Shown: positions 1 to 12,765, counted from the first letter of the stretch. The stretch is DNA of 64,000 nt from Hirsutella rhossiliensis (GCF_020360975.1 NW_025408680.1:868001-932000); one strand, 5' to 3'. Notes: a model not told the origin generated them from the sequence alone. Program-made: numbers and translations.

Positions 1-3000
1 CCGGCCCTATAGGAGCTACTTATCCCTATAATTATGCCTACTAACTACGGCGAGTACGTAAGCCGGTTAATAAAGGTAGTATAGGGCTATAAGTAGACGC
101 TGCGTTTTTAGAAGCTTTATAAGCATACGCCGTATAGCGGTAATAGGATTACCGCCCCTTTATAAGAGGAATAGCTAACTATCGATACTAACGGAGATAC
201 CCTAATATCGGCTACTTATATAGACTAAGCTAAACGCGGTAGGAAGTCGTCTTCGAATATCCCTTATACTATCCCGCTCTTTAAGTAGCGGGCGAAGTAG
301 GTAATAAGCGAGGAAATCGGGAAAAGGAAGGCTAACGGCCGCTGCCTATATTACGGCGCGTCTATATACTTTATATTAAAATGCCCCTTCCTTTTAGCTA
401 AGCGGCCTATAGTAGTTCGAGTAGCGAAGATAGAACCGCTCCTTACCTTAGATAATAAAGAGGACTCCGCTCCCTTAGGCCTAGAGGAAAAAGAGTAGCT
501 CTAGAGTAAAGATAGGCTCTAGAGCCCTAATTACTAGTACTAGTAAAGGAGAAGGAGGAATTATCCGCCTATATAGAAAAGGAGCCTACTTTAATATAGG
601 TTATAGTTAATAACTCCTTGCCTATCGCCGCCCTTATAGACGAGGGCTGCTAGTGCTACGCTATAGTTAATAAGGCGCTTATATAAGAGATATAAGTGCT
701 AGTAAAAAAGATCGCCCTAAGGCGAGTAAAGGGCGCCTTAGGCGCGATAGAGGGTATAGTAATTAAGGGTATTACGTAGCTAGCTATAAAAGTTAACGGT
801 TACTATAAGCTTATCGTAGCTTATATAATCCCTTAACTAGAGTTTCCCTTAATCCTTAGGAAACCCTAGTTATTATATATAGAGTTATACTTAGTTCTAT
901 ACTAAAAAAAGCTATAGTTTAGGCCTATATAACGGTAGGTCCGCTACGACGACGGTTCTATAGGCATAGGACTAAGCGTGCGAGCTTTATACTCGGTATA
1001 AGAAGTCCTTACCTCTATCTTTATAGGAACTATACGACGGTTAAAGTAGGAGGAAGGCTAGGTAGCGGCTAACGTAGCGGTCTATATAGTTAGCCTAGTA
1101 GATATCGATAAGGCCCTCTAGGTAAAGAAGCTAAAGTCGCCCTCTAAGCTATAGTAGTAGATACTAGAGCGCTTTTACGACCTCCTACCGCTATTTAAGT
1201 CCTAGGAAGCGGATAAGCTTAACCTATATAAGCCGGGGGTAGACTATAAGATCGTACTTTATACCGATAAGAAGGGGTAGGAACTACCTATACCGTTTAG
1301 ACCGCTATATAGTATATTATACGCGGAACTACTAGTGCTAAAGAAGACGCTAAGGGACCTCTTAGATAAGGGTTTTATTTAAGTAAGTAGCTCCGAAGTA
1401 AGAGCGCTAGTCCTATTTATACGTAAACTAAGGGGCGGGATATAGTTCTATTACGACTATAGGGCTCTAAACGTAATTACGAGGCTAGACCGCTACCCCT
1501 TACCCTTAATCTTAGATATACTTTATAACCTTTTAAAGGCAAAGTAGTTTACGAAGCTAGATATAAAATAAGCGTTCTATAAGGTATAGATCTTAGAGGG
1601 TAATAAGTAAAAGACAGCGTTCCGTATACGCTATAGCTTATTTAAGTAGCTTATAACGCCCTTCGGCCTCTTAGGAGCGCCCGCTACCTTCTAGCGTTAT
1701 ATTAATAATATACTTTAGGACTTCCTTAATAAGTTCGCTTCTATATATATAAATAATATCCTTATTTATATAAGCGGCTCCTATAAGGACTATATATAGA
1801 AAGTATAGAGGGTCCTAGAGCGCCTCTAACTTTATAGGCTCTACCTCGACTTAAATAAGTACGAATTTAAGGTTAAGAGGGTTAAGTACCTAGGCTTTAT
1901 TATCTATACTAGCGTAGGTATATAGGCGGATCCTATAAAGATCTAGGCAATTTAGGACTAAGCTGCCCTAACTATATAGATAGGCGTACGGAGCTTCCTT
2001 AGGTTCGCGAACTATTATAAGATGTTTATTAAGGGCTTCTCCCGTATTATAATACCCCTAAACGAGATTACTAGGAAGCGGACCGCTTTTCGCTAAGGGC
2101 CTATATAGGAAGGAGCGTTCCGTACGCTTAAGGACCTATTCTCTTAAGCCCTAGTACTACTCTAGTAGGACTTCGACCGGTCTACGTTAGTTAAAGCGGA
2201 CTATAACGGCTAGGCACTTAGAGGAACGCTCTCCTAGGAGGTAGATAGGCGGAAGTAACCGGTAGCGTTCTACTCCTATAAGCTAACCCTAGCGGAGCGG
2301 AATTACGCTATTTACGATAAGGAGATACTAGTAATTATTAGCTACTTTAAGTAATAGTAAGTAAAGCTCTAGAGCTATAAGAGCTTCGAGGTTCTTATAG
2401 ACTATAGGAACCTCGAGTACTTTATAACCCGCTAGTACCTCTCGGAGCGGTAAGCCCGCTAAGTAGAGTATCTCTTACGCTTTAACTTCTTAATTAAGTA
2501 CCGGCTAAGGCGGGACTTTATAGTCCTAGATACGCTTTCCTAGAGGGATTAGGACCGGCCAATAGGAGCGGATATCGAGGCCTAGGATCTATAGCTTATC
2601 CCGTAAGAAGCGCTATAGACTTATATAGGAGCTTCCTTAGTAGAGGAAGGCGTAGCGCTAATAGATAAGCCTTCCCCTATACCTTTACCTTAGCCCGGCG
2701 AGGAGGGATAGACCGGCCTAGGGGCGCGTACGGCGCGGGTGTTCTAAGATAAGGTCCTCTAGCGCTTATAGGATAGGATATCGTCTCTAGACTATACCTA
2801 CGAGAGTATACGCTACGCCGTTAAGTCCGGCGCTCGACGCCTTAATCTAAAGCTAAAGCTAAAGGTATAAGTAGCTAACTATTATATCGACCTACGGGGG
2901 TACCTACGTTAGCGGGGGAGACTATAGGTACCGGGCGCGCCGTATACTATAGAAGCTAGGGAGAAGGATAGACCGCCGGAGCTAGATAAACAGAACGAGC

Positions 3001-4330
3001 TCTAAGGGAAGCTAGTCTAGCTCGTCTATAACTCTAGTATCGTAGGCTACCTAGGTAAGCAGGGCATAGTAGTAGGCCTCGCGAGGGATTTCTACTAGCC
3101 CCTCCTATAGTACTACGTTCGCCGCTTCCTCTATAACTATAATATCTATAGCTATACTAAGATTTAGAGGGCGTAGCTTAAGGGGCTGCTTAAGTAGCTT
3201 CCGGTGCCCGACTAGTTCTATACGTATATATAGATAGACTTTATAATAGACCTCCTATTTATAGAGGGCAGTAACCGCTATATATAGGTAATTAAGGACT
3301 AACTTAATAAGTCTATAGTATTAGAGCCGATACTATCTATAGATATAGAGTCCTATATAGAGCGCTTCCTATAGTACTAGGCCTGCTTATATAGCTAGCT
3401 AGCCTTTATTATAAGCGATAAGGGATTAAATTAAACTAGCCGCTTTTAGTAGTACTTATACTAGCTACTTTAGATTATATAGCTACTTAGTACGGTATAT
3501 TACTTATAGACTAATAAAGGGCTTAAGAGGGTTAACTAAGAGGCGTAGGCTTACCTATAGGCCGTCGTAGCCTATAAATAAGTAGACTAAGACTATTAGC
3601 TCCCTACGGCCTAACTTACGTTAAATAGTAAACTATATACCTCTATTAAGATAGCCTCTTTCTTTATAACGTATAGCTTTAAACTACCCTTACTAGTTCC
3701 CTTTACTATAGGCGTAGTAGCGGAGTAGTATAGTAATTCGTTACTAGAGGGCCGCGCCTCCGCGTTTATATAAAAGCTATAAGAGACTATAAATTATTAC
3801 TAATCCGCGATAGCCGCCGCGGCGTAAGATTAAGAGCGGCACGCTAATAAGACTAGGGCCCTAGTAGATAGGTTTATAGTAGGAGATAAGGTATAGCTAG
3901 ACCTCCGTAACTATAGGTCGGCACGGCTAAAGAAGAAGCTTAACTAGCTATACGTAAAGTTTACGGTATAAAGGGTTATTAGCCTATAGGTTATAAAGCT
4001 TAATAGTCTCTTAATAGGGGTTTATAATAAGATTAACATAGACCTCCTTTATAGAGCCTCCTTTAACCTACTACTTAGATAAGAAGTAGCGGACGCTTAA
4101 CCGCCTATAATCGAGGTAGAGGGAGAGAACGAGTTTAAGGTTAAAGAGATATAGGCCGCGCGCTAGAAAAAGGTCGGTAAGGGGAAACGCTAAGAGGTCC
4201 TCGTTAAGTAGCGCGGGTATCTCGACCTTACGTAGGAACCTATATATAAGTTTATAGGAACTATAGCCCTCGATAAGTTTAAAGCCTTATTTAAAATAGT
4301 AGACAAGAATAATAAACTAGCGGACTACTA
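1..4330 (+). pseudogene. RIP-mutated gag-pol of Gypsy family A copy 1
   Basis: Recognisable parts: a gag CCHC zinc knuckle at about 340-395, where RIP has turned a Cys and the His codon into Tyr codons; a protease region near 630-680; reverse transcriptase at about 1320-1830, with the PLPLI segment at 1495-1515 and the YxDD box at 1736-1780 mutated towards NN; RNase H at about 2130-2480; integrase with its HHCC-like region at 3060-3180 and core at 3190-3560; and a chromodomain-like tail near 4110-4320. The order protease-RT-RNase H-integrase-chromodomain is that of Ty3/Gypsy chromoviruses. Nearly all stops are TAG or TAA at positions where CAG, CAA or TGG is expected, so decay is by C-to-T change and not by indels. 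Confidence 0.8.
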
Positions 4331-4468
4331 ATAGTAGCCTAGGCTAAGACTATAAAGTAAGTATAGCGGAGGAGGTAGTTATAGTAATATAGGTAATATA
4401 AGCGTAATAGTATAAGCGGAGATAAAAATAGCGTTTATTATAGGGCGGAGCCCTTAAACTACCTAGGC

Positions 4469-5394
4469 CTATTCTTTATTATTATTATTATTATTATTTT
4501 TATTATCGTCGTCCTTATTAGCCTCCTCCTTCTTATTAGCGGCGGCGGCGGTCTTTAAGGCGCTAAGGCGGCCCTCTAAGCCTATAAGCTAGTCGGCGGC
4601 GGCGGCGGCTCTAGGGGTAGAGGGGCGGCGGCTAGCGGCGGCGGTAGGGGCAGCGGCGGTAGCGGGGGCGGGTATAGCAAAAAGGACCGCCGATAGGGCG
4701 ACGGAGGCAGTATCCCTAGCGCCGGGTACGTTAGAGGCGGAAATAAGGGAGCGGAGGAGTAGGACTTACTTAGGTATAAGGCCCTATCGCTCGAGGGCGC
4801 GGAGGTTATAATAGGCGGCGGCGGCGGCGGTAAGGCGCTTCTTAGTAGCCCCCCGCGCTTGCCCGTATAAGCCGGCCTTCTAAGCCGACGCCGTAGCGAG
4901 TAGGATAGGAGGCGCCGCCTTATAGGCGCGGCCGGCTCGCGCGTACTAGTAGCAGCTGCCGCCGCGGCGGCGCCCGGCCTAGTCGGAGTAGTCGAGCTCC
5001 TACGACGTATAACGTATATAAGGGGCCGAGTAGGCGGCGCCGGCCTATACTTAGCGCTTATACTATAGGAGGTTAGCGGATAATATCTATTACGCTTACT
5101 TAACTACGGACTTATAGGGGTAGCGGAGACGGAGGCGGGGGCCGAGGGGCCGGGCGTTATAGGTAGCGGCGGGGACGGCGTCGTTACCTTAAGGGGCGAC
5201 GTAAGAGCGAATAGCGTAGTAGAGGCGGCGGCGGCGGCGGTAGGAGCGGTAGTAGCGGCGCGGGTAGGAGCGGCGGTAGCGGCGGAGTCGTCGTCGGCCG
5301 CGGCTAGCACGGCGTCGACGAACGACTCTATACGCTCCGAGAAGGAGAAGGTAAGAGAGGGAGAGGCGGATATATCTATCGCGGAAGTTAGCAC
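4469..5394 (-). pseudogene. Antisense ORF between pol and 3' LTR, Gypsy family A copy 1
   Basis: The strand opposite to gag-pol carries a long, nearly open frame. The N-terminal part (5394-5104) is Ala/Thr/Ser-rich after a short segment reading SFSERIESFVDAVL. A middle segment near 4770-4920 reads KKRLTAAAAAYYNLRALE. The C-terminal part (4620-4469) has LEGRLSAL followed by a Lys/Asp/Glu/Asn-rich tail. The N-terminal part lies in a different frame from the rest, so an intron or a frameshift must lie between about 5104 and 4920. The middle and C-terminal motifs recur in the family A copy at 62625-63531 and in family C at about 23000-23940, with in-frame TAG at equivalent positions. I recognise no domain. 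Codon-level conservation argues for a real protein; the function is unknown. Confidence 0.5.
4474..4506. repeat. (TTA)n microsatellite
   Basis: A short run of TTA triplets at the 3' end of the antisense frame. On the minus strand it encodes a run of Asn. A similar triplet run lies in family C at 23671-23710. Confidence 0.85.
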
Positions 5395-5938
5395 GATAAA
5401 ATATAGCCTCTTACTCTATAAGGCGCGGAACTTACTAGTTAGAGTTATTATTATTATTAGGGCTATTATTACTACTACTACTATTACTATAAGTATACGT
5501 TAATAGAGCGGCCCGTATAGCTAGGAATAGACTAATACCCTAAGTAAAGCGGAACTTACCTATTAATACTATTACTATAGTTAAAGAAGGGAGAGAAGGA
5601 AGGGAAGGGGGAAGGGGGGGATGCCGCCTTATATACCCCTTAGTAGAGGATGCTACCTAAGGTAGAGGGGACGGGCAACTTAAGGCTTACGTAGGTCTAG
5701 ACTAGCCGCCGGCTACCTAAGGGCGTATATAATAGGTTACGCCCTTATTTAAACGGCTAGCCGGCCGATAAGTATAGAGCTAGGTCCCGGCTACCTAGGC
5801 TAATAGGCATAGGGATAATAGGGCTAGTAGGGCCGGCCCTATTAACGGGAAAGGGCAGGGAAGAGCCTACGGCACGGGCCTAATTATACGGGAGCTATTA
5901 ATAAGGCAGCGCTATACCGCGCTTAAGGGAGGGTATTA

Positions 5939-6124
5939 TATAAGAGTCTTTAACTATTATAGGTAATAGGCTTAGGCCGCGGCCTAAGCCGTATAGTTAC
6001 GTATAGAGGGCCGGATCCTATAAGTATAGGGGCGGGCTAGCCGCGTATAAAAGAGCTCTATATAGCTTATTAATATTATCCTATAAATAGCACCTACGTA
6101 TACGCCTCTACCTACTCTATAATA
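5939..6124 (+). repeat. 3' LTR of Gypsy family A copy 1
   Basis: About 186 bp, matching the segments at 55324-55507 and 57363-57547 over their whole length, including the block around AAGAGTCTTTAAC near the start and the shared TTATATAGCTTATTAATATT block. The TG...CA ends are mutated to TA...TA, as expected after RIP. Borders were set by comparing the three copies and are good to a few bases. Confidence 0.75.
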
Positions 6125-8495
6125 CTTTCTTAGCTTTACTAACTACTACTAGGTTTTTATTAAGGGGTTCTTATAGATTATACTACCCCTTAATAAGCTA
6201 ATAAGAGATAGGGCCCCTTTCTCTTAAGGTCTTATATAAGTAGAGGCGTTCTAAGCCCTTAAGGACTTATTCTTATAGGCCTTAGTACTATTATAATAGG
6301 ACTTTAATAATCCCTTAACTATAAAAGTAAACTATAGTAGCTATATACTTAGGGGAACCTTATCTTAAGAAGTAAAAGTATAAAGGAGGCCTATAGTGTT
6401 TTACTCGCGTAAGCTTACTATAGTAAAGAGGAACTACTTAATCTATAATAAAGAGATATTAGCGATTATTAGCTACCTTAAATAATAGTAAGTAGAGCTC
6501 TATAGCTATAAGAGCTTTAAGATCCTTATAGACTATAAGAACCTCGAATACTTTATAACTTAATAGTATCTCTTAAAATAGTAAGCGCGCTAAGTAAAGT
6601 ATCTCTTATACTTTTAGTTCTATATTAAGTATAAACTAAGTAAGGAGGCTATAGTCTTAGACGCCCTCTTATAAAGAGAGTAAGATCGGCCTACCTTTAT
6701 AGACCTTAATACGCGAGATATATAGATAATCTTAGATAAAGCGCTTTAGACTTACCTTAGCGCTACTTTATTAAGGGCGGAGGGTAACCCCTTAAGAGCG
6801 GCCGGGGTCCTAGCCCCCTTTAAGGGTACGCCCGATATCCCTTAGTATATTTTCTAAGATAAGGAGCTTTAACGCTTATAAGACTGGTTAGCGGTATAAG
6901 ATAGTATATATTAAAGCGTATACTATACTATAAAGGTAAGGGCGCGCTCCCTTAACCGCGGCCTTAAGTTAAAAGTCTAAGTAAGTAACTACTATATTAA
7001 CCCCTATAGCTACCTTTACTATAAGGGTAAGCTATAAGTCTTAAGCGCGCCGGCGATAATAAAGGCTATAGCTAGGGCGGCCCCCTTAAAAGTTAAGGAG
7101 TAAGATAAGTTAAGAGAGCGGATTATATAGATAATTTATAACTTAAGCGTAATTAGCTATCCTAGCTATAAGGGTATACTAATAGCGATTAGCTAGGACT
7201 TTTACTAGCCGCTTATAGTACTATATATCTACTATTTCCTTTATAACTATAATATCTATAGCCGCTTAAAGATCTAGTAAGCGCTTAAAAAAGGGCTATT
7301 AAAGTTACTATTAATCCTTAACTAGTTCTATATATATATATAAATAGACTTTATTATAGACCTTACTTCTATAGTAAGTAGTAACTATAATCTCTAGGTA
7401 ATTAAGGACTATTTAAGTAAGGAGGTAGTATTAAAGCTAATACTATTTATAAAAGTAAAGGCCTATACTAAGTACTTCTTTTAATACTACGCTTACTTTT
7501 ATTAATAGCTAGCTTTAATTACTAGTAATAAGGGCACTAATTAAACTAGCTGCTTTTAATAGTACCTTTATAAGCTACTTTAAGTTACTTAGTTACTAAG
7601 TATAGCTTACTACCTATAGACTAAAAGGGGGCCTAAACGCTTTAACTAAAAAGTATAAGCTTACCTTTAAAAGGTAATAGCCTATAACTAAGCGGACTAA
7701 GATAAGTAGCTTCCTATAGCTTAGATAGCGCTTAATAGTAAGTCGAACTCCTTTATTAATATATCCCTCTTCCTTACGCTATATAGGTTTAAACCGCTAT
7801 TAGCATAGCTTATTACTATAAATATAAGCGCGGAGCGCTACCTAACTAGCATCCTAGAAAGTAAAGCGTTTACTTTTATATAAAAGCTATAATAAGTTAT
7901 AGAGTTCTATTAATCCTTAATAGTATTTACCGCTTAGGACTAAGAGCGGTAGGCTAATAAGTTAAGGGATCTTATAAATAGGTTTATAGTAAGAGATAAG
8001 GTCTAGCTAGACCTCTATAACTATAGGTAGACGAGGCTAAAAAAGAAGCTTAACTAGCTATACGCTAAGTATATAATAAAAAAGGTACTAAGTCTATAAA
8101 CTATAGAGCTAAAGGGGCTGCCCTTTAATATCTATAGTATAATTAACGTTAACCTCTTTTATTACGCTGCTATAAACCTCTTACTAAGCTAAGAGATAGT
8201 AAATCCTTAACTAGCCGCTATCTTTATTAAGGGAGAAGAGGAGTTCTTAGTAAAAGAGTTATAGGTAGCCTATTAAAAGAATATAAGCCGCGGTAGGAGG
8301 CGTAAAGTCCTTATTAAGTAGTATAGCTACTAAGACTTAATATAGGAGCTAGCTTTTAAGTTTAAGGGCATAGTAGCTTTAAATAAGTTTAAGGCCCTTT
8401 ATAGGCTAGTAAAGAAAAATAATAGCCTAGTAAGAGAAGCTACCCTCTTAGCGGTAAAGCGGCTAGTACCCTAAAATATAGGAGAGTATAACGAC
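6125..8495 (+). pseudogene. Gypsy family C, pol 3' half (RT end to chromodomain), left fragment
   Basis: A RIP-degraded gag-pol fragment related to family A but clearly diverged. It starts in the last part of reverse transcriptase (about 6125-6180) and runs through RNase H (6240-6620), the integrase zinc-binding region and core (7100-7600) to a chromodomain-like end near 8230-8420. It has no LTR at its left edge because family A is inserted there. At its right edge it is cut by Gypsy family B. Its downstream continuation is at 22785-24340. Confidence 0.7.
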
Positions 8496-8936
8496 CGGTA
8501 TTATTCTTAAGGGATAAACCTATCGAGGGGTTTATATTAGTAGATATAATAGGGCGTAGTCTAAGTAATAATAAGTATATTACGTTAGTAATAAGTTAAA
8601 GGTTATAGACTATAGACTATAACTAGGTAATTAAAATTAAAGATAGAATTATAATAAAGATCTATATTAAAAGCTATTAAGCTATTTATTTAAAGGAGTA
8701 AAAGTAGGTAGCTATATATACTTATAGAGACTATCCTTAGATTATAGGCCTAGCTATAATCCCTAACGTTAGATCGTATAGAGCGTAGTAATCTTATTAA
8801 TCTTAGATTGCTTAGATCTCTACGATCTCCTTAATCCTATATCTATTGGATAGTCGGTATAACTATTTATCTATTAAACTATATTATATACTTAACGCGG
8901 TCGACCGTTAGCGGCTTAGTAGCTATAGTTATAATA
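8496..8936 (-). repeat. 3' LTR of Gypsy family B
   Basis: About 440 bp, repeated at 21902-22342 and 22344-22784 and in part at 37440-37780. All copies share a start block reading TATTATTC and an end block with GCGGTCGAC followed by the AGTAGC segment. Confidence 0.8.
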
Positions 8937-10830
8937 TAATATCTCCCCTCCTTTTAGTCTTATCTATAAGACCTACTATAGCTACCTTAGCTACTATATA
9001 TAAGTATACCCTTATTATATTATATATAAGTATATCTTTCCTTATTTTTTTATCCTTTTAGGATATACTACTAATAGTATATCTAGTCGTATACTAAAAT
9101 ATCGTTCCTAAAAAGCCTTTAAGCGCGCTACTCTTACTAAATATATTAACTTAAGTAGAGATCCTACTAATATACTATATACTTAATACTTTAAGGCAAA
9201 GAAGACGAATTATTAGATAGCCGAAAATTCTTCGCGCTATAATAATTATATTACTAATAGTTATCCTTATTATAATAGTATTTTAATAGCCTCTTTTTAT
9301 AAGTATCTTTTAATTCTTTTTATATATAGTAGCTAATATATTTCTTTTAGTAACCTAATTATTAGTAGAGTAGCGTAAGCTATATTTTAAAGAGGAGGAA
9401 GCTAGGGAAGCCTTATTAGAGCTTTAAGCATAGCTTATAAACCTTTAATTATAAATATCTATTACCGTTAATCGTTTAGCTTATATCTAAAAGATTTAGA
9501 ATTATATAAAGGAAAAGAGTTCTAAGTTATTTCGTTATAGTATCTAAGAAGTAGATACTAAGGATAGCGTTTTACCTACGCTCGATATATATAAGTATTA
9601 GGTAGTAAATAACTTATAATCTATAAAAGGTATAAGTAATAAGCGTAGAATCGGGTAATCGATAACGTAAGCGGAAAGATCGGTTAAAGGAGTATAGGGT
9701 AGGATTTCGTCCGGAATTTATAACGAGTATATAAGGGGCTAAATAATATATTAAAAGAATAGCGTTATAAAAGATACTTACGAACTTACTTATTCTATCT
9801 ACTACTCCTAGGGAAATCCTTTGTCTTTTATAGACTATTGCTCGCCTACTAGTAAACTAGTTAGTTAGCTTTCTAGTATATTCTATAGTGCTTAAAAAGC
9901 TCTATCTATAGTATATCTTCCGAACTTAGTAGGTGGTCTAATTATAGCGTGATAGTTAACGTAAGACTATAGGTTCTAGTATAAGTAGTGGATTTAACTA
10001 GAATGTTCTATGCCCTACCTATTCTCGTATCGCGGATATCTTCGGAACCGCTAGGCTAAAATAGGCAATAAGGTATCCGTTCTGCTCGTAATTAACTTAT
10101 GTATTTTATATATATTTTTATTTATAAGGTTAGGCTTATCCTAACCCGCCTTTCCTAAAGGAAGGTATAGATATCTAGTAAAAGTCTTTGTCTTTTAAGG
10201 GTTATTCCCTTAGACTATATTATAGAGCCTCTTTTTACTAGCTTATTCTATAAAGCCTCCCTATGCCTATTATTTCTTTATAATAGTAAATTAAGAATAT
10301 AAAGGTATATTTTTATATAATTATTAAGCGTTCTTAACGAGGCGAATTAGTCCTTATTTAGTATTAGTAAGGAGTTTATAGATCTTAGTCCTTTAATCCC
10401 TCTTAAACCTTCTAGTAAAATTATCGAAGTAGAAAGCTATAGTAAGTTAAGTACTTAAGTAGTTCCTAAGTATTTTCCTCTAGTCTATATCCCTTCTACT
10501 TAATAAGGTATTCTTATTACTAACCTTATTTTCTTATATTTAGTATTTATTTAGCTTTATATTCTTAATTATCGTTAACTTCGATTTTTTCTTATAGTTT
10601 AGCGTTTTATAGTACTAGTTCTAATAATAAGATATAAAATATTAGGTATATCTATATTATTATTAGTAGCGAAAGTTTATAGTTAACTTTTAAAATAGTT
10701 TCTTTAACCTTAAATAGTTTAAGTTTCTTAAAATCTAATTTATTACTTAGTCGTTTTATTTTAATATTTTATTATATAAGGTAGACTATATCTCCCTCTT
10801 AAAAGATTCGTCCTTATAATCTTTTCCGAT

Positions 10831-10990
10831 TATAGTAAGTAGATATTTATTCTTTAATAAATTAAAGTTCTTATTATATTTCTTTATATAATTTTTATAG
10901 CTAATCTACTTATAGTAAGTAGATATTTATTCTTTAATAAATTAAAGTTCTTATTATATTTCTTTATATAATTTTTATAGCTAATCTACT
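10831..10990. repeat. Exact 80-bp tandem duplication
   Basis: Units 10831-10910 and 10911-10990 are identical base for base, and the first 7 bases of the unit recur once more after 10990. The duplication lies inside RIPed Gypsy B coding remains and is absent from the general structure of the element, so it arose after RIP or is an assembly artefact. Confidence 0.9.
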
Positions 10991-12760
10991 TATAGTATCG
11001 CTCGTTCTACTTATAGTCCTTATTAAGTAACTTTAAATACTTCTAGGTTATATTTATAATTAGTATATACTAGTAAGAGTTTAGTTATCTTAGTAACTAA
11101 GCTATTATAAGCTAGTTACGCTATTAGTAGCTATTTAACTTAATCGTTTTATTCGTAGCTAATATAGTATTATAAATATTATTTAAGCGTTTAGTTAAGT
11201 CGTTTTATTTATCTATCTATTTATAGGTAATAAGCTATACTAAGCTTATATTTCGTTCTTAATTATATTATAAGAGCTTACTAAAAGTTAGCTATAAATA
11301 TACTTCCTTTATTAAAGATAATCTCGTTTAGTAGTCTATAATTACTAATAATAGTTTATAGGAATATATATACTAGCTCTTTTATATTACTTACTTCTTT
11401 ATATAGTAAGAAGTACTTATATTTTATTAGTTTATTAGTAATAATAAATATACTATTATACTTAACGTTAGTTATAGGTTCTTTTAATAGTAATAGCTTT
11501 ATAATATAGTTAAAAGCTATTAAATCCTATAGTTTCTTTAGTACTAGTAGCGGTTATAATTCTTTATTTAGTTTATATCGTTTAGCTTTACTTTATATAT
11601 AAAGTTTATATTTTTTAATAACTTATTATACTACTTCCTTAAGCTATTAAAAGTTATATTATTGTTTAATCCGTTTTATTATTCTTTAGATTCCTTAGTA
11701 TCTATATATTAAATATTTATATATATCTTATATAACTTTATCTTATAATTCTAGTAGTATCTAGATTTTATTCTTATATATTAAAACTTTTAAATATTCT
11801 ATATTATATCCCTTTAGTACTTTATATTCTTTTATTTATTTTAGGATCTTTTAGTATATTAAGTTATTAAGTTATACTTTAAATATTATATTTAGCTATC
11901 GTTACTAGTAGTTCCTATTTTCGTTAATTTCTAAGAGCTATCCTTTTACTATAGGTGCTCCTATATTATAGTTACTTCGTTGACTAAAGGTATTAGCTCG
12001 ACCGTTTTCTATTCCTTTTTTATAGATTATTTTATAGTCGAATTCTAATAAGTATTTAGCCTATTAGATCTATTATCTATTTAACTATTATATTATTATA
12101 AAGTATAAGATATTCTTATAATTTATATAGACTTTAACTTTATATTTACTTTTAAAAAGGTAGTATTAAAATTCCTTAAAAGCTTAAATAATTATAAGGA
12201 ATTCTTTATCGTAAATAAGGTAATTAAGTTCTATACTATATAGTTTCTTTAAATAAAATATAATTAGTTATAGTTTTCCTTTATTATCTTTTTATCCGAT
12301 TTATACTCTTAGAGTAAAGTTTAATATATTAGTTTTAAGTTCGATTTATTATTTTAAATTAAGGGTAGTTAAGACTAGTTCTTATATAATCATAGTCTTA
12401 ATATATTTAAAAGCTTTATTAGCTTTATCGTCCTATATAAATTCTTTTTCCTTCTTTATTAAGTTATATAATAATACTACGATCTTTCTAAAATCTTTAA
12501 TAAATCGTTAGTAGTAATTTATAAATCCTAGGAAACTTTATATATCCTTAATATTCTTTAGCGTTAGCTATTCTTTAACTAAGTTAATCTTATCTTATTA
12601 TATTTATCTCTCTCTTAGTAAGATCGTATATCTAAGGAAGTTTACTTTCTATATATAAAACTTACTTTTCTTTAGTTTAACTAATAACTTTATATTCTAA
12701 AGTACGCGGAATACCTTATAGATATATTCCTTATATTTAAGAAAATTAGGATATTATTTA

Positions 12761-12765
12761 GGTAT
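12761..12765. repeat. Target-site duplication of Copia-1 (left)
   Basis: GGTAT immediately before the 5' LTR, repeated at 18677-18681 directly after the 3' LTR. Confidence 0.9.

Larger units (their letters stand above)
1..6124 (+). mobile_element. Ty3/Gypsy chromovirus, family A copy 1 (RIPed, 5' end outside window)
   Basis: This is an LTR retrotransposon copy whose 5' end lies outside the window: position 1 aligns with about 58211 of the copy at 57363-64000. In order it holds the end of gag, protease, reverse transcriptase, RNase H, integrase, a chromodomain-like C-terminus, a GC-rich region of about 1.4 kb with an antisense reading frame, and the 3' LTR. CpA and TpG are nearly absent while CpG is common, which is the signature of RIP. 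It appears to be inserted into the older family C element, whose RNase H region resumes directly after the LTR at about 6125. It is inactive because its frames are full of TAG and TAA. Confidence 0.85.
8937..12765 (-). pseudogene. Gypsy family B pol, 3' half (RT end, RNase H, integrase)
   Basis: Read on the minus strand, 12600-12420 gives the end of reverse transcriptase and the start of RNase H: a VKE-L-LKNIKD segment, then SFLGFINYY and RFIKDFRKI, and a KKEKEFIW block. These are standard Ty3/Gypsy landmarks. The frame then runs towards lower coordinates through RNase H and integrase and ends near 9 kb. TAA and TAG codons abound. A polypurine tract at 8942-8955 adjoins the LTR. The remainder of pol lies beyond Copia-1, at 18677-21901. 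Confidence 0.7.

Noticed and set aside
5104..5394. Stand-alone small protein-coding gene on the minus strand
   Set aside because: It starts at a GTG and is only the N-terminal part of the longer antisense frame within Gypsy family A. It is treated as a transposon-borne pseudogene and not as a host gene.
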